A stretch of 42,252 bases of DNA from Candidatus Kapaibacterium sp. GTDB taxonomy: Bacteria > Bacteroidota > Ignavibacteria > Kapaibacteriales > UBA4661. Each line of letters begins with the position of its first letter. Within the stretch, counting starts at the first letter, position 1. Of the stretch, positions 33,678 through 42,252 are shown in pieces. Under the pieces are notes generated by a model. That model worked only from the letters and a program-made list of their open reading frames with translations. It searched no databases and was not told the origin of the DNA. The stretch is from positions 1 to 42,252 of the forward strand of contig JANYIG010000318.1 of the NCBI GenBank assembly GCA_025358765.1, read 5' to 3'. The position numbers and the translations under genes were made by a program.

Positions 33678-33705
33678 TGACGCAATGCGTCAAGGCAATA
33701 CGTCA
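33678..33705. repeat. 15-bp palindrome TGACGCAATGCGTCA (copy 6) plus half site
   Basis: Perfect seven-base arms at 33678-33692, followed by a half copy GCAATACGTCA at 33695-33705. It lies between the TonB receptor stop and the YfiR start. Confidence 0.7.
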
Positions 33706-33714
33706 ACGAAATAC

Positions 33715-35907
33715 TTAGAAACGCAAACGATACGAAGCTTTGAGTACAATTTCGCGTGATGATCCGGGCAAAACTGCGTTCCCAGTGTTGTAAGGCTGCA
33801 CAAAATCGTAGTTTGAGCCAAGTGCGTCGTACACACCTACGCCCATATCTAATCCCTGAACCTTAAAAGCATTTTTATAGTGAATAAACACATTCAAAAG
33901 CGCCACAGATTTTGTTTCTTGAACAGTTTGAGCACCCTCAACAAACAGTTTGAGCGTAGAAACGGCATAGCGACTGCCCAAAAAAACAAACGATGGATTG
34001 ATACTCAAACCAACGGCTACGTCGGAAAGATTAAATGATGAATTGAGTGTGATTTTATGAGGGGCAAAACCCAAGACCACGTTATCATTCGTAAAAAGTG
34101 TTTCCTGTTTACCGTTTGTGTTCGTTCGGTAGCTCCAAACGCGATAGGGATTCTGCATACGAACACTGTCGGAAAGTCCGTCGTTGCTTGCTAGATAGAA
34201 TGAGTAATTTACATTTACACTTCCCCACGTATCTTTGAAAAAATACTCCAACTCCACCCCGCGTGTTTGCGTACGGGCGTAGTTTATGTATCCCCCGCCG
34301 CCAAAAATAATGGCATCACTTATCGAAACGTTAAAAATATTAGCAGAGACAAACATATTATATTGCAATTGATACCCAAGCTCTATTTCTAATGCCGTGG
34401 TTAATTCTGGTTTGATGTTCGGGTTTAGACGGATGTTTTCTATAGAAGGTGCGCGGAAATTCTGCCCGAACAATGCCTTCACATTAAAATTACCGATAGT
34501 TTTTGTCAAACCTAACCACGGCACAAGCGCTAATGGCACAGCGCTATATTTGTCCAACCGCAAACCGGCATTGATATTCACAAGATTCGTCGTGAGGAGT
34601 GTTTGCAAAAACACCCCGAAATTATTGTATTGCACCGAACGGCTGCTATTTCCGCGCCCATCATTCCAAAGCGATGATGGTGGATCAACTGATGAAGCGT
34701 TCCCATTATCAATATAATATTCGGTGCCAAGGGTAAAAAAGAGATTTTTGGAGACATCTGCTGAGATTGCAAGACTGCCCAAAAGCCGCTCAACGGTTTT
34801 ATCAATAACCAAAAAATTGAAATCAGAGGCAGGATTTATCGCTGAACTGTCCGCAAGGTTCCACGGTTGTTGGCGCGTATAATTCAGGCGTGGAGAGAGT
34901 GTTACTTTGTCCGAAATTTTCCATTCATACCGAGCATCAGCGACAAGTGAGGTAAAGTTGGTGCTGAAGGTTCGTGGCAATGACGTTGTTCCAATACCAT
35001 TTCGCATCGTGGTATTATAGCGGTCGTAAAGGACACGCGCTTGAAAATCACCCGCTTTTACGGTCGCATTCACACTGAGCGGTGAAATTGTTTGGTTGTC
35101 TGCCATTGGAAACGAAACCGTGTCCTCCAAACCTTTGTAGGCACGGTCACTGGTGTTTGCTTTCCCTACGAATGCGGACACGCCAACGGCGACCTCACCA
35201 AATTTCTTTCCAAAGCTGATATTTCCATTCAAGCGCCCAAAAGCATCTTGCATTTGGCCAAAATTGCCCGAAACAACTACTCCATCTATATCCTGCGGCG
35301 CACGAGTTATGATATTGATAACGGTAAGCTCGGCAAAACCACCATAAAACGAAGACCCGGGTCCGCGGATAATCTCTATCCGCTCAATTTGGTCGAGCGC
35401 AAAACGATTGCCTATCGGAACAGTAGCAAACAGAAAATCATTGATTTGCAAACCGTCTATCATGACAAGCGATTTCCCTTCGTGCGCCCAGTTACCGCGG
35501 ACTCCAATTCCTATCACGCCTTGAATATCACCACCAAACTCAAAACCCGGTACCATACGGAGTACGTCTGTAAGGTCGCGGGCACCAGAGTTCTGAATTT
35601 CATCCCGCTTAATAAGCGTAACCACACCCGGAACATCTTTTTTAGAAAGAGGCTTTTTTGATGCCACTTGCAATAAATCAATATCGAGTAATAAGTCAAA
35701 CGAGATATTATCGAGGTCTCGAATATCAATTTTATCAAGGTCTTGCGCCTGAATATTGTTTACACCCATCAAAATGAGTAAAACAATGGTCAAAAATATG
35801 CAGCTGGAGTACGCTCCGGCTGTGTGGCGAGCCGTCTCCGGCTGGGTTTGCCAACGCGACAGAAAAAGAATGCAACGTGTCATATTTTTGAGTAAAAAAA
35901 TGTGCAT
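33715..35907 (-). CDS. TonB-dependent outer-membrane receptor
   Basis: This 730-aa receptor starts with an N-terminal export signal, then a DIDLLQVASKKP segment typical of this receptor subgroup. A plug domain follows (about 90-205) with VTLIKRDEIQNSGARDLTDVLRMVPGFE-like sequence, VRG, LVMIDG, IERIEIIRGPGSSFYG and INIITR. The 22-strand barrel fills the rest and ends in an aromatic residue (ASYRLRF). It would import or sense a ligand at the outer membrane; the ligand is unknown. The ATG is 5 bp from the stop of the giant TIG gene, so the two are probably co-transcribed. The signal peptide is interrupted by a hydrophilic stretch (residues 22-35) encoded by a GC-rich palindromic segment; the hydrophobic core resumes at CIFLTIVLLILMG. 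Confidence 0.9.
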   Translation of the reverse strand: MHIFLLKNMTRCILFLSRWQTQPETARHTAGAYSSCIFLTIVLLILMGVNNIQAQDLDKIDIRDLDNISFDLLLDIDLLQVASKKPLSKKDVPGVVTLIKRDEIQNSGARDLTDVLRMVPGFEFGGDIQGVIGIGVRGNWAHEGKSLVMIDGLQINDFLFATVPIGNRFALDQIERIEIIRGPGSSFYGGFAELTVINIITRAPQDIDGVVVSGNFGQMQDAFGRLNGNISFGKKFGEVAVGVSAFVGKANTSDRAYKGLEDTVSFPMADNQTISPLSVNATVKAGDFQARVLYDRYNTTMRNGIGTTSLPRTFSTNFTSLVADARYEWKISDKVTLSPRLNYTRQQPWNLADSSAINPASDFNFLVIDKTVERLLGSLAISADVSKNLFFTLGTEYYIDNGNASSVDPPSSLWNDGRGNSSRSVQYNNFGVFLQTLLTTNLVNINAGLRLDKYSAVPLALVPWLGLTKTIGNFNVKALFGQNFRAPSIENIRLNPNIKPELTTALEIELGYQLQYNMFVSANIFNVSISDAIIFGGGGYINYARTQTRGVELEYFFKDTWGSVNVNYSFYLASNDGLSDSVRMQNPYRVWSYRTNTNGKQETLFTNDNVVLGFAPHKITLNSSFNLSDVAVGLSINPSFVFLGSRYAVSTLKLFVEGAQTVQETKSVALLNVFIHYKNAFKVQGLDMGVGVYDALGSNYDFVQPYNTGNAVLPGSSREIVLKASYRLRF
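35803..35843. repeat. GC-rich double hairpin inside the receptor signal peptide
   Basis: Two short hairpins, AGCCG/CGGCT with a 4-nt loop (35830-35843) and GGAG/CTCC-type arms (35803-35820), sit side by side. They are far richer in GC than their surroundings and encode PETARHTAGAYSS on the - strand. This looks like a small palindromic insertion that kept the reading frame. Confidence 0.45.
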
Positions 35908-35912
35908 TCCGT

Positions 35913-38900
35913 TTAACGACTAATCATAAACATTGCAGATATGCGCTTTTCACGTGTTTCTACGACTACGGTGTATGCGCCTTGTGCAAGGCTATTTAAT
36001 GCTGAAGTTATTATATGTTCCCCAACCTCTTGTGCATCTTGCTGAAGTGTTTTTATTAAGCTGCCCTTCATATCCAAAATACGAATTGTGACGGTTTCGG
36101 CTTTTTCTTCTAACGAATAGGCAATTGTGATGTTATCGGATGCTGGGTTCGGGTAACATTTCACTGTGCCTGGGGCAATAGGAGGAGTTGTCGGTGGAAC
36201 AACCCCGTTCGGAGTAAAGAGAAACCGTCCGGTAGATACTGCCACGCCAAGTGGTGAAACAACCACAATATTACCGCTTGTTGCACCCGATGGCGGTATA
36301 GTAACCAAAAGTTCTGTCGAGCTTTTTACGCTGAAAAGAACAGGTACGCCACCAACAAAGACAGCATTTGCACCACTAAAATTCGCACCCGTTACGATCA
36401 CCATCGTACCGACATCACCTTGTGTTGGCGAAAAAGAAGCTATGGATGGCGACGACGTAATAAACGTAAAGGTCGAAGTTGTGGTTACCACGCCAAGCGC
36501 GGTGGTCAAACCAATAATGCCAAACGCACCCGTTTGTGGAATAGTAATGACAACTTGCGTGGAACTCAATGCTTCAAAACTTACAGGGACACCGCCGACA
36601 CTGGCTTGCGTCGTACTACTCAGATTCTGTCCGCTGATTATCAGCCGTGTGCCGGGTCCGCCTCGTGAGGGTGCAATTGCTGTAATTGCTGGCATCAATG
36701 GCATACCAGTTGACAACGCCACCCCGCCGGGGGTGGTTAGCCGTATAATGTCTGTTTGTGATGCGCCTGGCGGGATGGACGCGGTGACTTGTGTTTGGTT
36801 CACCACATTAAATTGAACTGTTATCTGCCCTATATTTACACTCATCGTGTTGGCAAAGTTTATGCCCGTGATTCTCAATATCACTCCTTGTCGGCTTTGA
36901 ACAAAGCCCGCCGATTCAATATTTGGTGGCGGGACAAACTGGAATGATTGCGTGGATATTCCTACTCCCCCACTGCTCGCAATAGTAATGTTCCCATTTG
37001 CCACGCCACTTACAGGAATAACAACAGTAATTTGACCGTCGGAATTAACGGCAAACGGTATGCTAACACCGCCTATAACAACGCTACTGCTCCCGCTAAA
37101 GTTTTTCCCTGTTATTATTATTGACGTTCCAACCGCTCCGTTTGCCGGCGTAAATGACGTTATCGTCGGCGCAGGAATAAAGGTAAAGCCGGGCAATGTT
37201 GCTGTTCCATCTGGCGTTGTCACCACAACACTACCGCTTGCACCTCCGCCAATAATTGCCGTTATCTGCGTATCGGAACCGACGACAAAACTCGCTGCTG
37301 GTGTTCCACCGAAACTCACGGCAGTTGCACCGGTAAAGTTTGTTCCGATAATCGTTACCGTCAACCCTGCTCCAGCACTTGTAGGTGTGAACCCCGAAAT
37401 AATTGGAGCAGAAACACTAGTAAATCCTGGGCTTATCGCTGTCCCGCCGGGCGTAATTACCGATATGCTCCCAGTCGTTCCCAATGCCGATAGCACCGCC
37501 GTTACGACTGAGTCAGAAACTACTGTAAAACTTGCGGCTGCCACGGTTCCTGTTGTACCACCAAATCCAACAAACGTTGCACCTGTGAAATTTTTTCCAG
37601 TGATTGTTATCACTACCCCAGCCAGTGCTCTTTTGGGAGTAAACAACGTTATCAACGGTGGTGGAATCAATCGAAAGCCTGCTCGTGTTCCCGTTCCACC
37701 CGATGTCGTAACGGAAACATCACCACTCGTTCCGCCAGCAGCTACTACCGCAGTGATTTGGGTCGGGGAAATCACCGTGAAACTTGCTGCCGTAACAGCA
37801 CCAAAACTAACTGCCGTTACATTTGTAAAGTTTGTTCCCGTCAATGTTACCGTCATTCCAACTCCAGCGCTCGTTGGCGTGAAGTTGGTAATTGTTGGTG
37901 GCGCGAGGAACGTAAAACCGCCTCGCGTCGCCGTACCAGCAGGAGTCGTAACCAACACATCACCACTTATCGTACCGGCAGCGACAACCGCTGTTATCTG
38001 TGTTGAGGAAACAACAACAAAACTTGCCGCTGGCGTACCACCAAAACTCACCACCGTCGCCCCCGTAAAGTTTGAGCCATTGATTGTTATTGTCGTTGTC
38101 GGTCCAGCATTCGTTGGTGTGAAACTGCTAATCGTAGGAGATGGAAGAAACGTAAAACCAATTGCATTTGCAGTTCCACCCAATGTTGTTACTGCTACAC
38201 TACCCGTCGCTCCGGTAGATACTACCGCCGTTATTTGTGTTGGAGAAAGCACCGTAAACGACGTTGCGGCTACTCCACCAAAACTGACACCTGTTCCGGT
38301 TGTGAAGCTTGTTCCCGTGATAGTAATTGTCTTCCCTGTACCCGCGCTTGTCGGCGCAAAACTTGTGATACTCGGAACAGGAATAAATGTAAAGCCTGCT
38401 AATGTAGCTCTTCCGTTCACCGTGGTAACGGACACTGAACCACTTACGCCGACTGGAACTACCGCTGTTATTCGTGTTGGGGAAATCACGGCAAATCGTA
38501 TTGCAGCAACAGTTCCCGTAGCACCGCCAAACCCCACAGCGGTCACATCAATAAAATCCGTTCCATTGATTGTCACCGTGGTTCCGGCTCCCGCACTTGT
38601 TGGCATGAACGACAATATTATCGGCTGCGATGGAATATAGGTAAAACCCGCTAAGGTAGCCGTTCCGCCGGCGGCTGTAACAGTAACACTTCCACTCGAA
38701 GTGCCAGAAGCTACTGTTGCTGTTATCTGCGTCGGAGAAATCACGGAGAAATTTGCTACGGCTGTGCCGCCAAACTTTACTGCCGTTACGCCGATAAAGT
38801 TTGTTCCGGTAATCGTTATCACATCTTCAGCGAGAGCACTTGTGGGGCTAAAACTCGTAATGGTTGGTGCTGAAAGAAATGTAAAGCCTTCTTTCGTCGC

Positions 38901-41900
38901 CGTACCACCCGGTGTCGTAACGAGTACACTGCCACTGGCTCCTGTTGCCAAAACTGCTCGTATTTGTGTAGGGGAAACAACGGTAAAACTTGTTACTGCT
39001 ACGATTCCTATTGTGCCTGTCGTGCTGCCAAAACCTACGGTTGTTGTTCCCGTGAAGTTTGTTCCAGTAATCGTCACCGTTGAATTCAATCCGGCACTGG
39101 TTGGCGTAAAACTTATAATCGTTGGTACCGGAATGAAGGTAAATCCGCCAAGCATTGCCATCCCACCTGTTGCAGTAATAGAAACCCCACCCGTTGCGCC
39201 CGTTGCAACAATGGCATTTATTTCTGTTGGAGAAACTACCGTGAAACTTGCCGCCGCTACACCGCCGAAGCTCACGGTTGTCACGCCAATAAAGTTTATT
39301 CCTCGAATTGTTACGGTTGTTCCTGACCCTGCCCCTAATGGAGTAAAGCCTGTAATGATTGGCGTTGGAATAGACGTAAAGCCACCGAGTGTTGCTGTAC
39401 CACCGGAAGTTGTTACGGCAATATTACCGCTTGCCGCAATTACCGCTGAAATCTGTGTTGGAGAAAGCACAATAAAACTGGTCGCTGGTACACCACCAGA
39501 ACTCACCGCCGTCGCACCCGTAAAATTCGTTCCCGTGATAATGACCGTCGAACCGGCTGTTACCGTCATCGGGCTAAAATCCGTTATTGTTGGCGCAGGA
39601 ACAAAGATAAATCCTGCCAAACTTGCTGCACCGCCCGGTGTTATTACGGATACATTACCCGTAGCCCCCGTGCCGAGTACAGCCGTTATTTGCGTCGGAG
39701 AAATTACCGTGAAACTTACAACGTTCATACCACCAAATGTAGCGGCGGTTGCACCAGTAAAACCTGTTCCTGTGATTGATACGGTCATTCCAGGACCACC
39801 GCTCGTTGGCGTAAAACCCGTGATTGTCGGAATAGGTGGAATAAATACAAACCCCGCTAAACCACCCGTACCATTCGGCGTTGTCACCTCAACACGTCCG
39901 CTTGCACCGCCAATAGCCACGACCGCTGTTATTTTTGTTGGTGAAAGCACCATAAAACTTTCCGCCGCTACGCCACCAAAACCTACGGATGTCACATCTG
40001 TGTAATTCGTACCCGTGATAGTTATCGTCTCACCAGGACCGGCACTTGTGGGCGTAAAACTCGTGACCGTTGGGGCAGGAATAAATGTAAAGCCCCCTTG
40101 TAACGCCTTGCCGCCAGGGTTAACAACAACAACTAATCCGCTCGACCCAGCCAAAATCGGTACGACGGCATTTATTTGTGTTGGCGAAACCACCGTGAAG
40201 TTCTTCACCGTTGAATCCCCAAAACTCACCAAAGTTGTTCCCGTAAAGTTCGTACCCGTAATGGTTATTATCTGCCCAGGTTCAGCACTCATCGGCGTAA
40301 AACTCGTAATTGTCGGCGCTGGGAAATACGTATAACCTGCCAAACTCGCCGTTCCGCCCGGAGTCGTCACCACAACACTACCGCTTGCCCCCGCACCCAC
40401 AACTGCTGTTATTTGTGTGGAAGAGCTAACCGTAAAAAATGTTGCCGCAATACCGCCAAACGTTACTGCCGTTGTACCAGTAAGGTTTGTCCCTCTAATT
40501 GTAATAAACTGACCTGTTCCACTTGTTGTTGGTGTAAAACTCGTAATTGTCGGTGCCAAAAAGTACGTAAAACCTGCCAATGACCCTACTCCATTGGGCG
40601 AATTTACTCGCACACTTCCACTCGTTCCCGCACCCACAACTGCCGTTATTTGCGTAGGAGAAACTACCGTAAAACTCGCTGCTGCCACACCACCAAAGCT
40701 CGCTGATGTAACACCGATGAAGTTTACTCCCGTAATCGTTACGGTTGTTCCTGCTCCCGCGTTTATCGGCGCAAAGGTAGAGATGGTCGGTGGAGGGGCA
40801 AACATAAAACCTCCAAGTGTCGCCGTGCCACCAGAAGTCGTTACTGCCACAACCCCATTCAAACTCCCCGCACCGACAACTGCCGTTATTTGCGTAGGAG
40901 AAATTATCGTAAAGCTGGTTGCTGCCACGGTTCCTGTGGTGCCGCCAAACCTTACCGATGTTGCGCCAGTGAAATTTGTTCCGTTAATCGTTACCGTTGC
41001 ACCTAATGCGGCAAGTGTTGGTGAAAAGATCGTTATCGTTGGCGCTGGATAGTAAATAAATCCTGCTATCGTTGCCGTTCCAGCCGGATTGGTTACAGCA
41101 ACATTACCCGTTGCTCCTGCACCGACAACTGCCGTTATTTGCGTCGGGGAAACTATCGTAAAACTCGCTGCCGCCGTCCCGCCAAAACTAACGGCGGTCG
41201 CAAAAGTAAAGTTTGTTCCTGTGATGGTCACCGTTTGCGACGGTCCGGCATTTGAGGTTGTAAAACCCGTTATTGTTGGCGGAGCAATAAACGTAAACCC
41301 TGGTTTTGTCGCCGTGCCGCCAAATGTTGTCACAACAACACTACCAGTTGCACCCGTTGTTCCCACAACTACTGTTAGCAAATTCGAGGAAATCACGTTG
41401 ACACTTGCTGCTGGTATGCCGCCAAAACTGACTGCCGTCGCACCTGCAACAAAATTTGTTCCGTTAATCGTTACTGTTGCTCCGGATGCTGCCAACGCGG
41501 GTGAAAAATTCACGATTGTTGGGGTTTGGTAAAATGTAAACCCAGCAAGGGTAGCCGTCCCGCCCTGATTTGTGAGCGAGACACTCCCAGTTGCGCCCGT
41601 TGTCCCTACGACTGCTGTTATCTGTGTCGGGGAATTAATGGTAAAACTCGCTGTAGCCGTCCCGCCAAAACTGACTGCCGTCGTTGCTGTAAAATATGTA
41701 CCAGTAAGAGTTACGGTCAACCCCGGTCCAGCATTGACGGGCGTGAAACTCGTAAGCGTTGGCGGATCAAAGAACGTGAAGCCTGCAAGTGAACCTGTGC
41801 CGCCCAATGTTGTCACGGAAACACTACCCGTCGCTCCCACTCCTACATCTGCGGTCATCAACGTAGAGGAAATCACAGTGAATGTCGCTGCGGCGGTGCC

Positions 41901-42252
41901 GCCAAAATTGACTGCCGTTGCTCCGGTAAAATTTGTTCCGGTAATCAGTATCGTTGACCCCATTGCTGCACTTGTGGGTGTAAAACTGGTAACCGTGGGC
42001 GGAGGAACAAAAGTAAACCCTGCTAAGGTTCCTGTACCAGAAGGATTTGTTACAGAAACACTACCGCTTGCACCTGCCGCAACGACTGCTGTTATCTGCG
42101 TGGAGGACACCACCGTAAAGCTCGTTGCCGCTGTGCCACCAAAACTCACCGCCGACGTGCCAGCAAAGTTCGTACCTGTAATGGTTACAATTAGTCCCGT
42201 TCCGGCACTTGTCGGCGTAAAGCTCGTGATGGTTGGTAGTGCAAAGATAAAC
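35913..42252 (-). CDS. giant IPT/TIG-repeat secreted protein with T9SS sorting tail (partial)
   Basis: The frame is open to the right edge, so the N-terminus is missing; 2112 codons are in the window. About 25 immunoglobulin-like IPT/TIG repeats of roughly 80 residues follow one another. The unit runs PTITSFTPTSAGxGxTVTITG, TNFTGATAVSFGG, SFTVVSPTQITAVV and ends GFTF. The last three (nearest the C-terminus) are more divergent. After a proline-rich linker (VVPPTTPPIAPG) comes a type A T9SS signal: CYPNPASDNITIAYSL, VTIRILDMKGSLIKTL and a final FMISR. The protein should be exported by the type IX system and placed on the surface or released, likely as an adhesin or fibre. The TonB receptor gene follows 5 bp later. 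The starting methionine sometimes drawn at 42149 is a GTG inside the repeat, not the true start. Confidence 0.92.
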   Translation of the reverse strand, partial: FIFALPTITSFTPTSAGTGLIVTITGTNFAGTSAVSFGGTAATSFTVVSSTQITAVVAAGASGSVSVTNPSGTGTLAGFTFVPPPTVTSFTPTSAAMGSTILITGTNFTGATAVNFGGTAAATFTVISSTLMTADVGVGATGSVSVTTLGGTGSLAGFTFFDPPTLTSFTPVNAGPGLTVTLTGTYFTATTAVSFGGTATASFTINSPTQITAVVGTTGATGSVSLTNQGGTATLAGFTFYQTPTIVNFSPALAASGATVTINGTNFVAGATAVSFGGIPAASVNVISSNLLTVVVGTTGATGSVVVTTFGGTATKPGFTFIAPPTITGFTTSNAGPSQTVTITGTNFTFATAVSFGGTAAASFTIVSPTQITAVVGAGATGNVAVTNPAGTATIAGFIYYPAPTITIFSPTLAALGATVTINGTNFTGATSVRFGGTTGTVAATSFTIISPTQITAVVGAGSLNGVVAVTTSGGTATLGGFMFAPPPTISTFAPINAGAGTTVTITGVNFIGVTSASFGGVAAASFTVVSPTQITAVVGAGTSGSVRVNSPNGVGSLAGFTYFLAPTITSFTPTTSGTGQFITIRGTNLTGTTAVTFGGIAATFFTVSSSTQITAVVGAGASGSVVVTTPGGTASLAGYTYFPAPTITSFTPMSAEPGQIITITGTNFTGTTLVSFGDSTVKNFTVVSPTQINAVVPILAGSSGLVVVVNPGGKALQGGFTFIPAPTVTSFTPTSAGPGETITITGTNYTDVTSVGFGGVAAESFMVLSPTKITAVVAIGGASGRVEVTTPNGTGGLAGFVFIPPIPTITGFTPTSGGPGMTVSITGTGFTGATAATFGGMNVVSFTVISPTQITAVLGTGATGNVSVITPGGAASLAGFIFVPAPTITDFSPMTVTAGSTVIITGTNFTGATAVSSGGVPATSFIVLSPTQISAVIAASGNIAVTTSGGTATLGGFTSIPTPIITGFTPLGAGSGTTVTIRGINFIGVTTVSFGGVAAASFTVVSPTEINAIVATGATGGVSITATGGMAMLGGFTFIPVPTIISFTPTSAGLNSTVTITGTNFTGTTTVGFGSTTGTIGIVAVTSFTVVSPTQIRAVLATGASGSVLVTTPGGTATKEGFTFLSAPTITSFSPTSALAEDVITITGTNFIGVTAVKFGGTAVANFSVISPTQITATVASGTSSGSVTVTAAGGTATLAGFTYIPSQPIILSFMPTSAGAGTTVTINGTDFIDVTAVGFGGATGTVAAIRFAVISPTRITAVVPVGVSGSVSVTTVNGRATLAGFTFIPVPSITSFAPTSAGTGKTITITGTSFTTGTGVSFGGVAATSFTVLSPTQITAVVSTGATGSVAVTTLGGTANAIGFTFLPSPTISSFTPTNAGPTTTITINGSNFTGATVVSFGGTPAASFVVVSSTQITAVVAAGTISGDVLVTTPAGTATRGGFTFLAPPTITNFTPTSAGVGMTVTLTGTNFTNVTAVSFGAVTAASFTVISPTQITAVVAAGGTSGDVSVTTSGGTGTRAGFRLIPPPLITLFTPKRALAGVVITITGKNFTGATFVGFGGTTGTVAAASFTVVSDSVVTAVLSALGTTGSISVITPGGTAISPGFTSVSAPIISGFTPTSAGAGLTVTIIGTNFTGATAVSFGGTPAASFVVGSDTQITAIIGGGASGSVVVTTPDGTATLPGFTFIPAPTITSFTPANGAVGTSIIITGKNFSGSSSVVIGGVSIPFAVNSDGQITVVIPVSGVANGNITIASSGGVGISTQSFQFVPPPNIESAGFVQSRQGVILRITGINFANTMSVNIGQITVQFNVVNQTQVTASIPPGASQTDIIRLTTPGGVALSTGMPLMPAITAIAPSRGGPGTRLIISGQNLSSTTQASVGGVPVSFEALSSTQVVITIPQTGAFGIIGLTTALGVVTTTSTFTFITSSPSIASFSPTQGDVGTMVIVTGANFSGANAVFVGGVPVLFSVKSSTELLVTIPPSGATSGNIVVVSPLGVAVSTGRFLFTPNGVVPPTTPPIAPGTVKCYPNPASDNITIAYSLEEKAETVTIRILDMKGSLIKTLQQDAQEVGEHIITSALNSLAQGAYTVVVETREKRISAMFMISR
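36215..42252 (-). repeat. IPT/TIG tandem array, about 25 units of ~240 bp
   Basis: The DNA repeats with a period near 240 bp, with short near-identical blocks (for example GTTATTTGTGTTGG and CCACCAAAACTCAC variants on the + strand) recurring across the array. Units differ enough that simple slippage is not recent everywhere, but neighbouring units share wording, which suggests recombination among them. Assembly of this stretch should be checked. Confidence 0.8.

Noticed and set aside
37060-41532. Long + strand open frames (about 150-530 codons) rich in P, V, A and T
   Set aside because: They are antisense to the TIG array and repeat with its period; the composition follows from the reverse complement of the repeat unit, and no start signals or domains are seen.
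42147-42149. Start codon of the giant TIG protein
   Set aside because: The codon is GTG within a repeat unit, and the same frame continues with a normal TIG unit to the window edge.
36215-42252. CRISPR array suggested by regular repeats
   Set aside because: The period is near 240 bp, the repeats are degenerate and form one open coding frame with TIG domains.

Overview
The window looks like a chromosomal segment from the Bacteroidota/FCB group. Three things point that way: a type IX secretion (T9SS) C-terminal sorting signal on a giant secreted protein, a promoter of the TTTG / TAnnTTTG kind ahead of a tRNA gene, and the overall gene families (7TMR-DISM/SpoIIE phosphatase, TonB receptor with YfiR partner). 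Most gene starts lack a strong Shine-Dalgarno sequence. The exact genus cannot be read from the sequence. Genes from 1 to about 22455 are on the + strand; everything from 22513 to the right edge is on the - strand, so the two halves converge at 22456-22512.

Left half (+). 1-8074 holds the end of an ABC-2 type permease, its ATPase, a membrane SpoIIE-type phosphatase, a large multi-PAS histidine kinase and a receiver-kinase fusion: an exporter followed by a block of signalling genes. Then come an AlaC-type aminotransferase, a tRNA-Pro(UGG) with its own promoter and terminator, and an overlapping trio modB / secreted hydrolase / NRAMP-related transporter. Next are a soluble alpha/beta hydrolase, two adjacent toxin-antitoxin pairs (VapBC-like and MntA-HepT), an S9 peptidase overlapping a VanX-like dipeptidase, a 4-hydroxyproline epimerase with a D-amino-acid (probably D-hydroxyproline) oxidoreductase, and a DUF885 metallopeptidase-like protein. 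The 15-22 kb stretch reads as peptide and (hydroxy)proline use.

Right half (-). In transcription order from the right edge: a partial giant protein of about 25 IPT/TIG repeats with a T9SS tail, a TonB-dependent receptor, a YfiR-like periplasmic protein, a secreted leucine-rich-repeat protein, a second YfiR-like protein, a histidine kinase and a methyl-accepting protein sharing the same sensor half, then sbcD and sbcC. The kinase and the methyl-accepting protein have a periplasmic domain that I read as CHASE8, the domain of the diguanylate cyclase YfiN that YfiR represses. The island therefore looks like a YfiBNR-type envelope switch in which the diguanylate cyclase output is replaced by a kinase and a chemotaxis-type signaller, and the outer-membrane input is a TonB receptor. 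This is the most interesting system in the window.

Non-coding structure. Two MITE-like palindromic elements share a GC-rich core (135-257 and 18172-18359). A family of 15-bp palindromes, TGACGCA-W-TGCGTCA, occurs only in the right-hand island, partly inside signal-peptide coding sequence. A CTTGAATTCAAG palindrome lies ahead of two + strand operons, with a near match ahead of a third gene.
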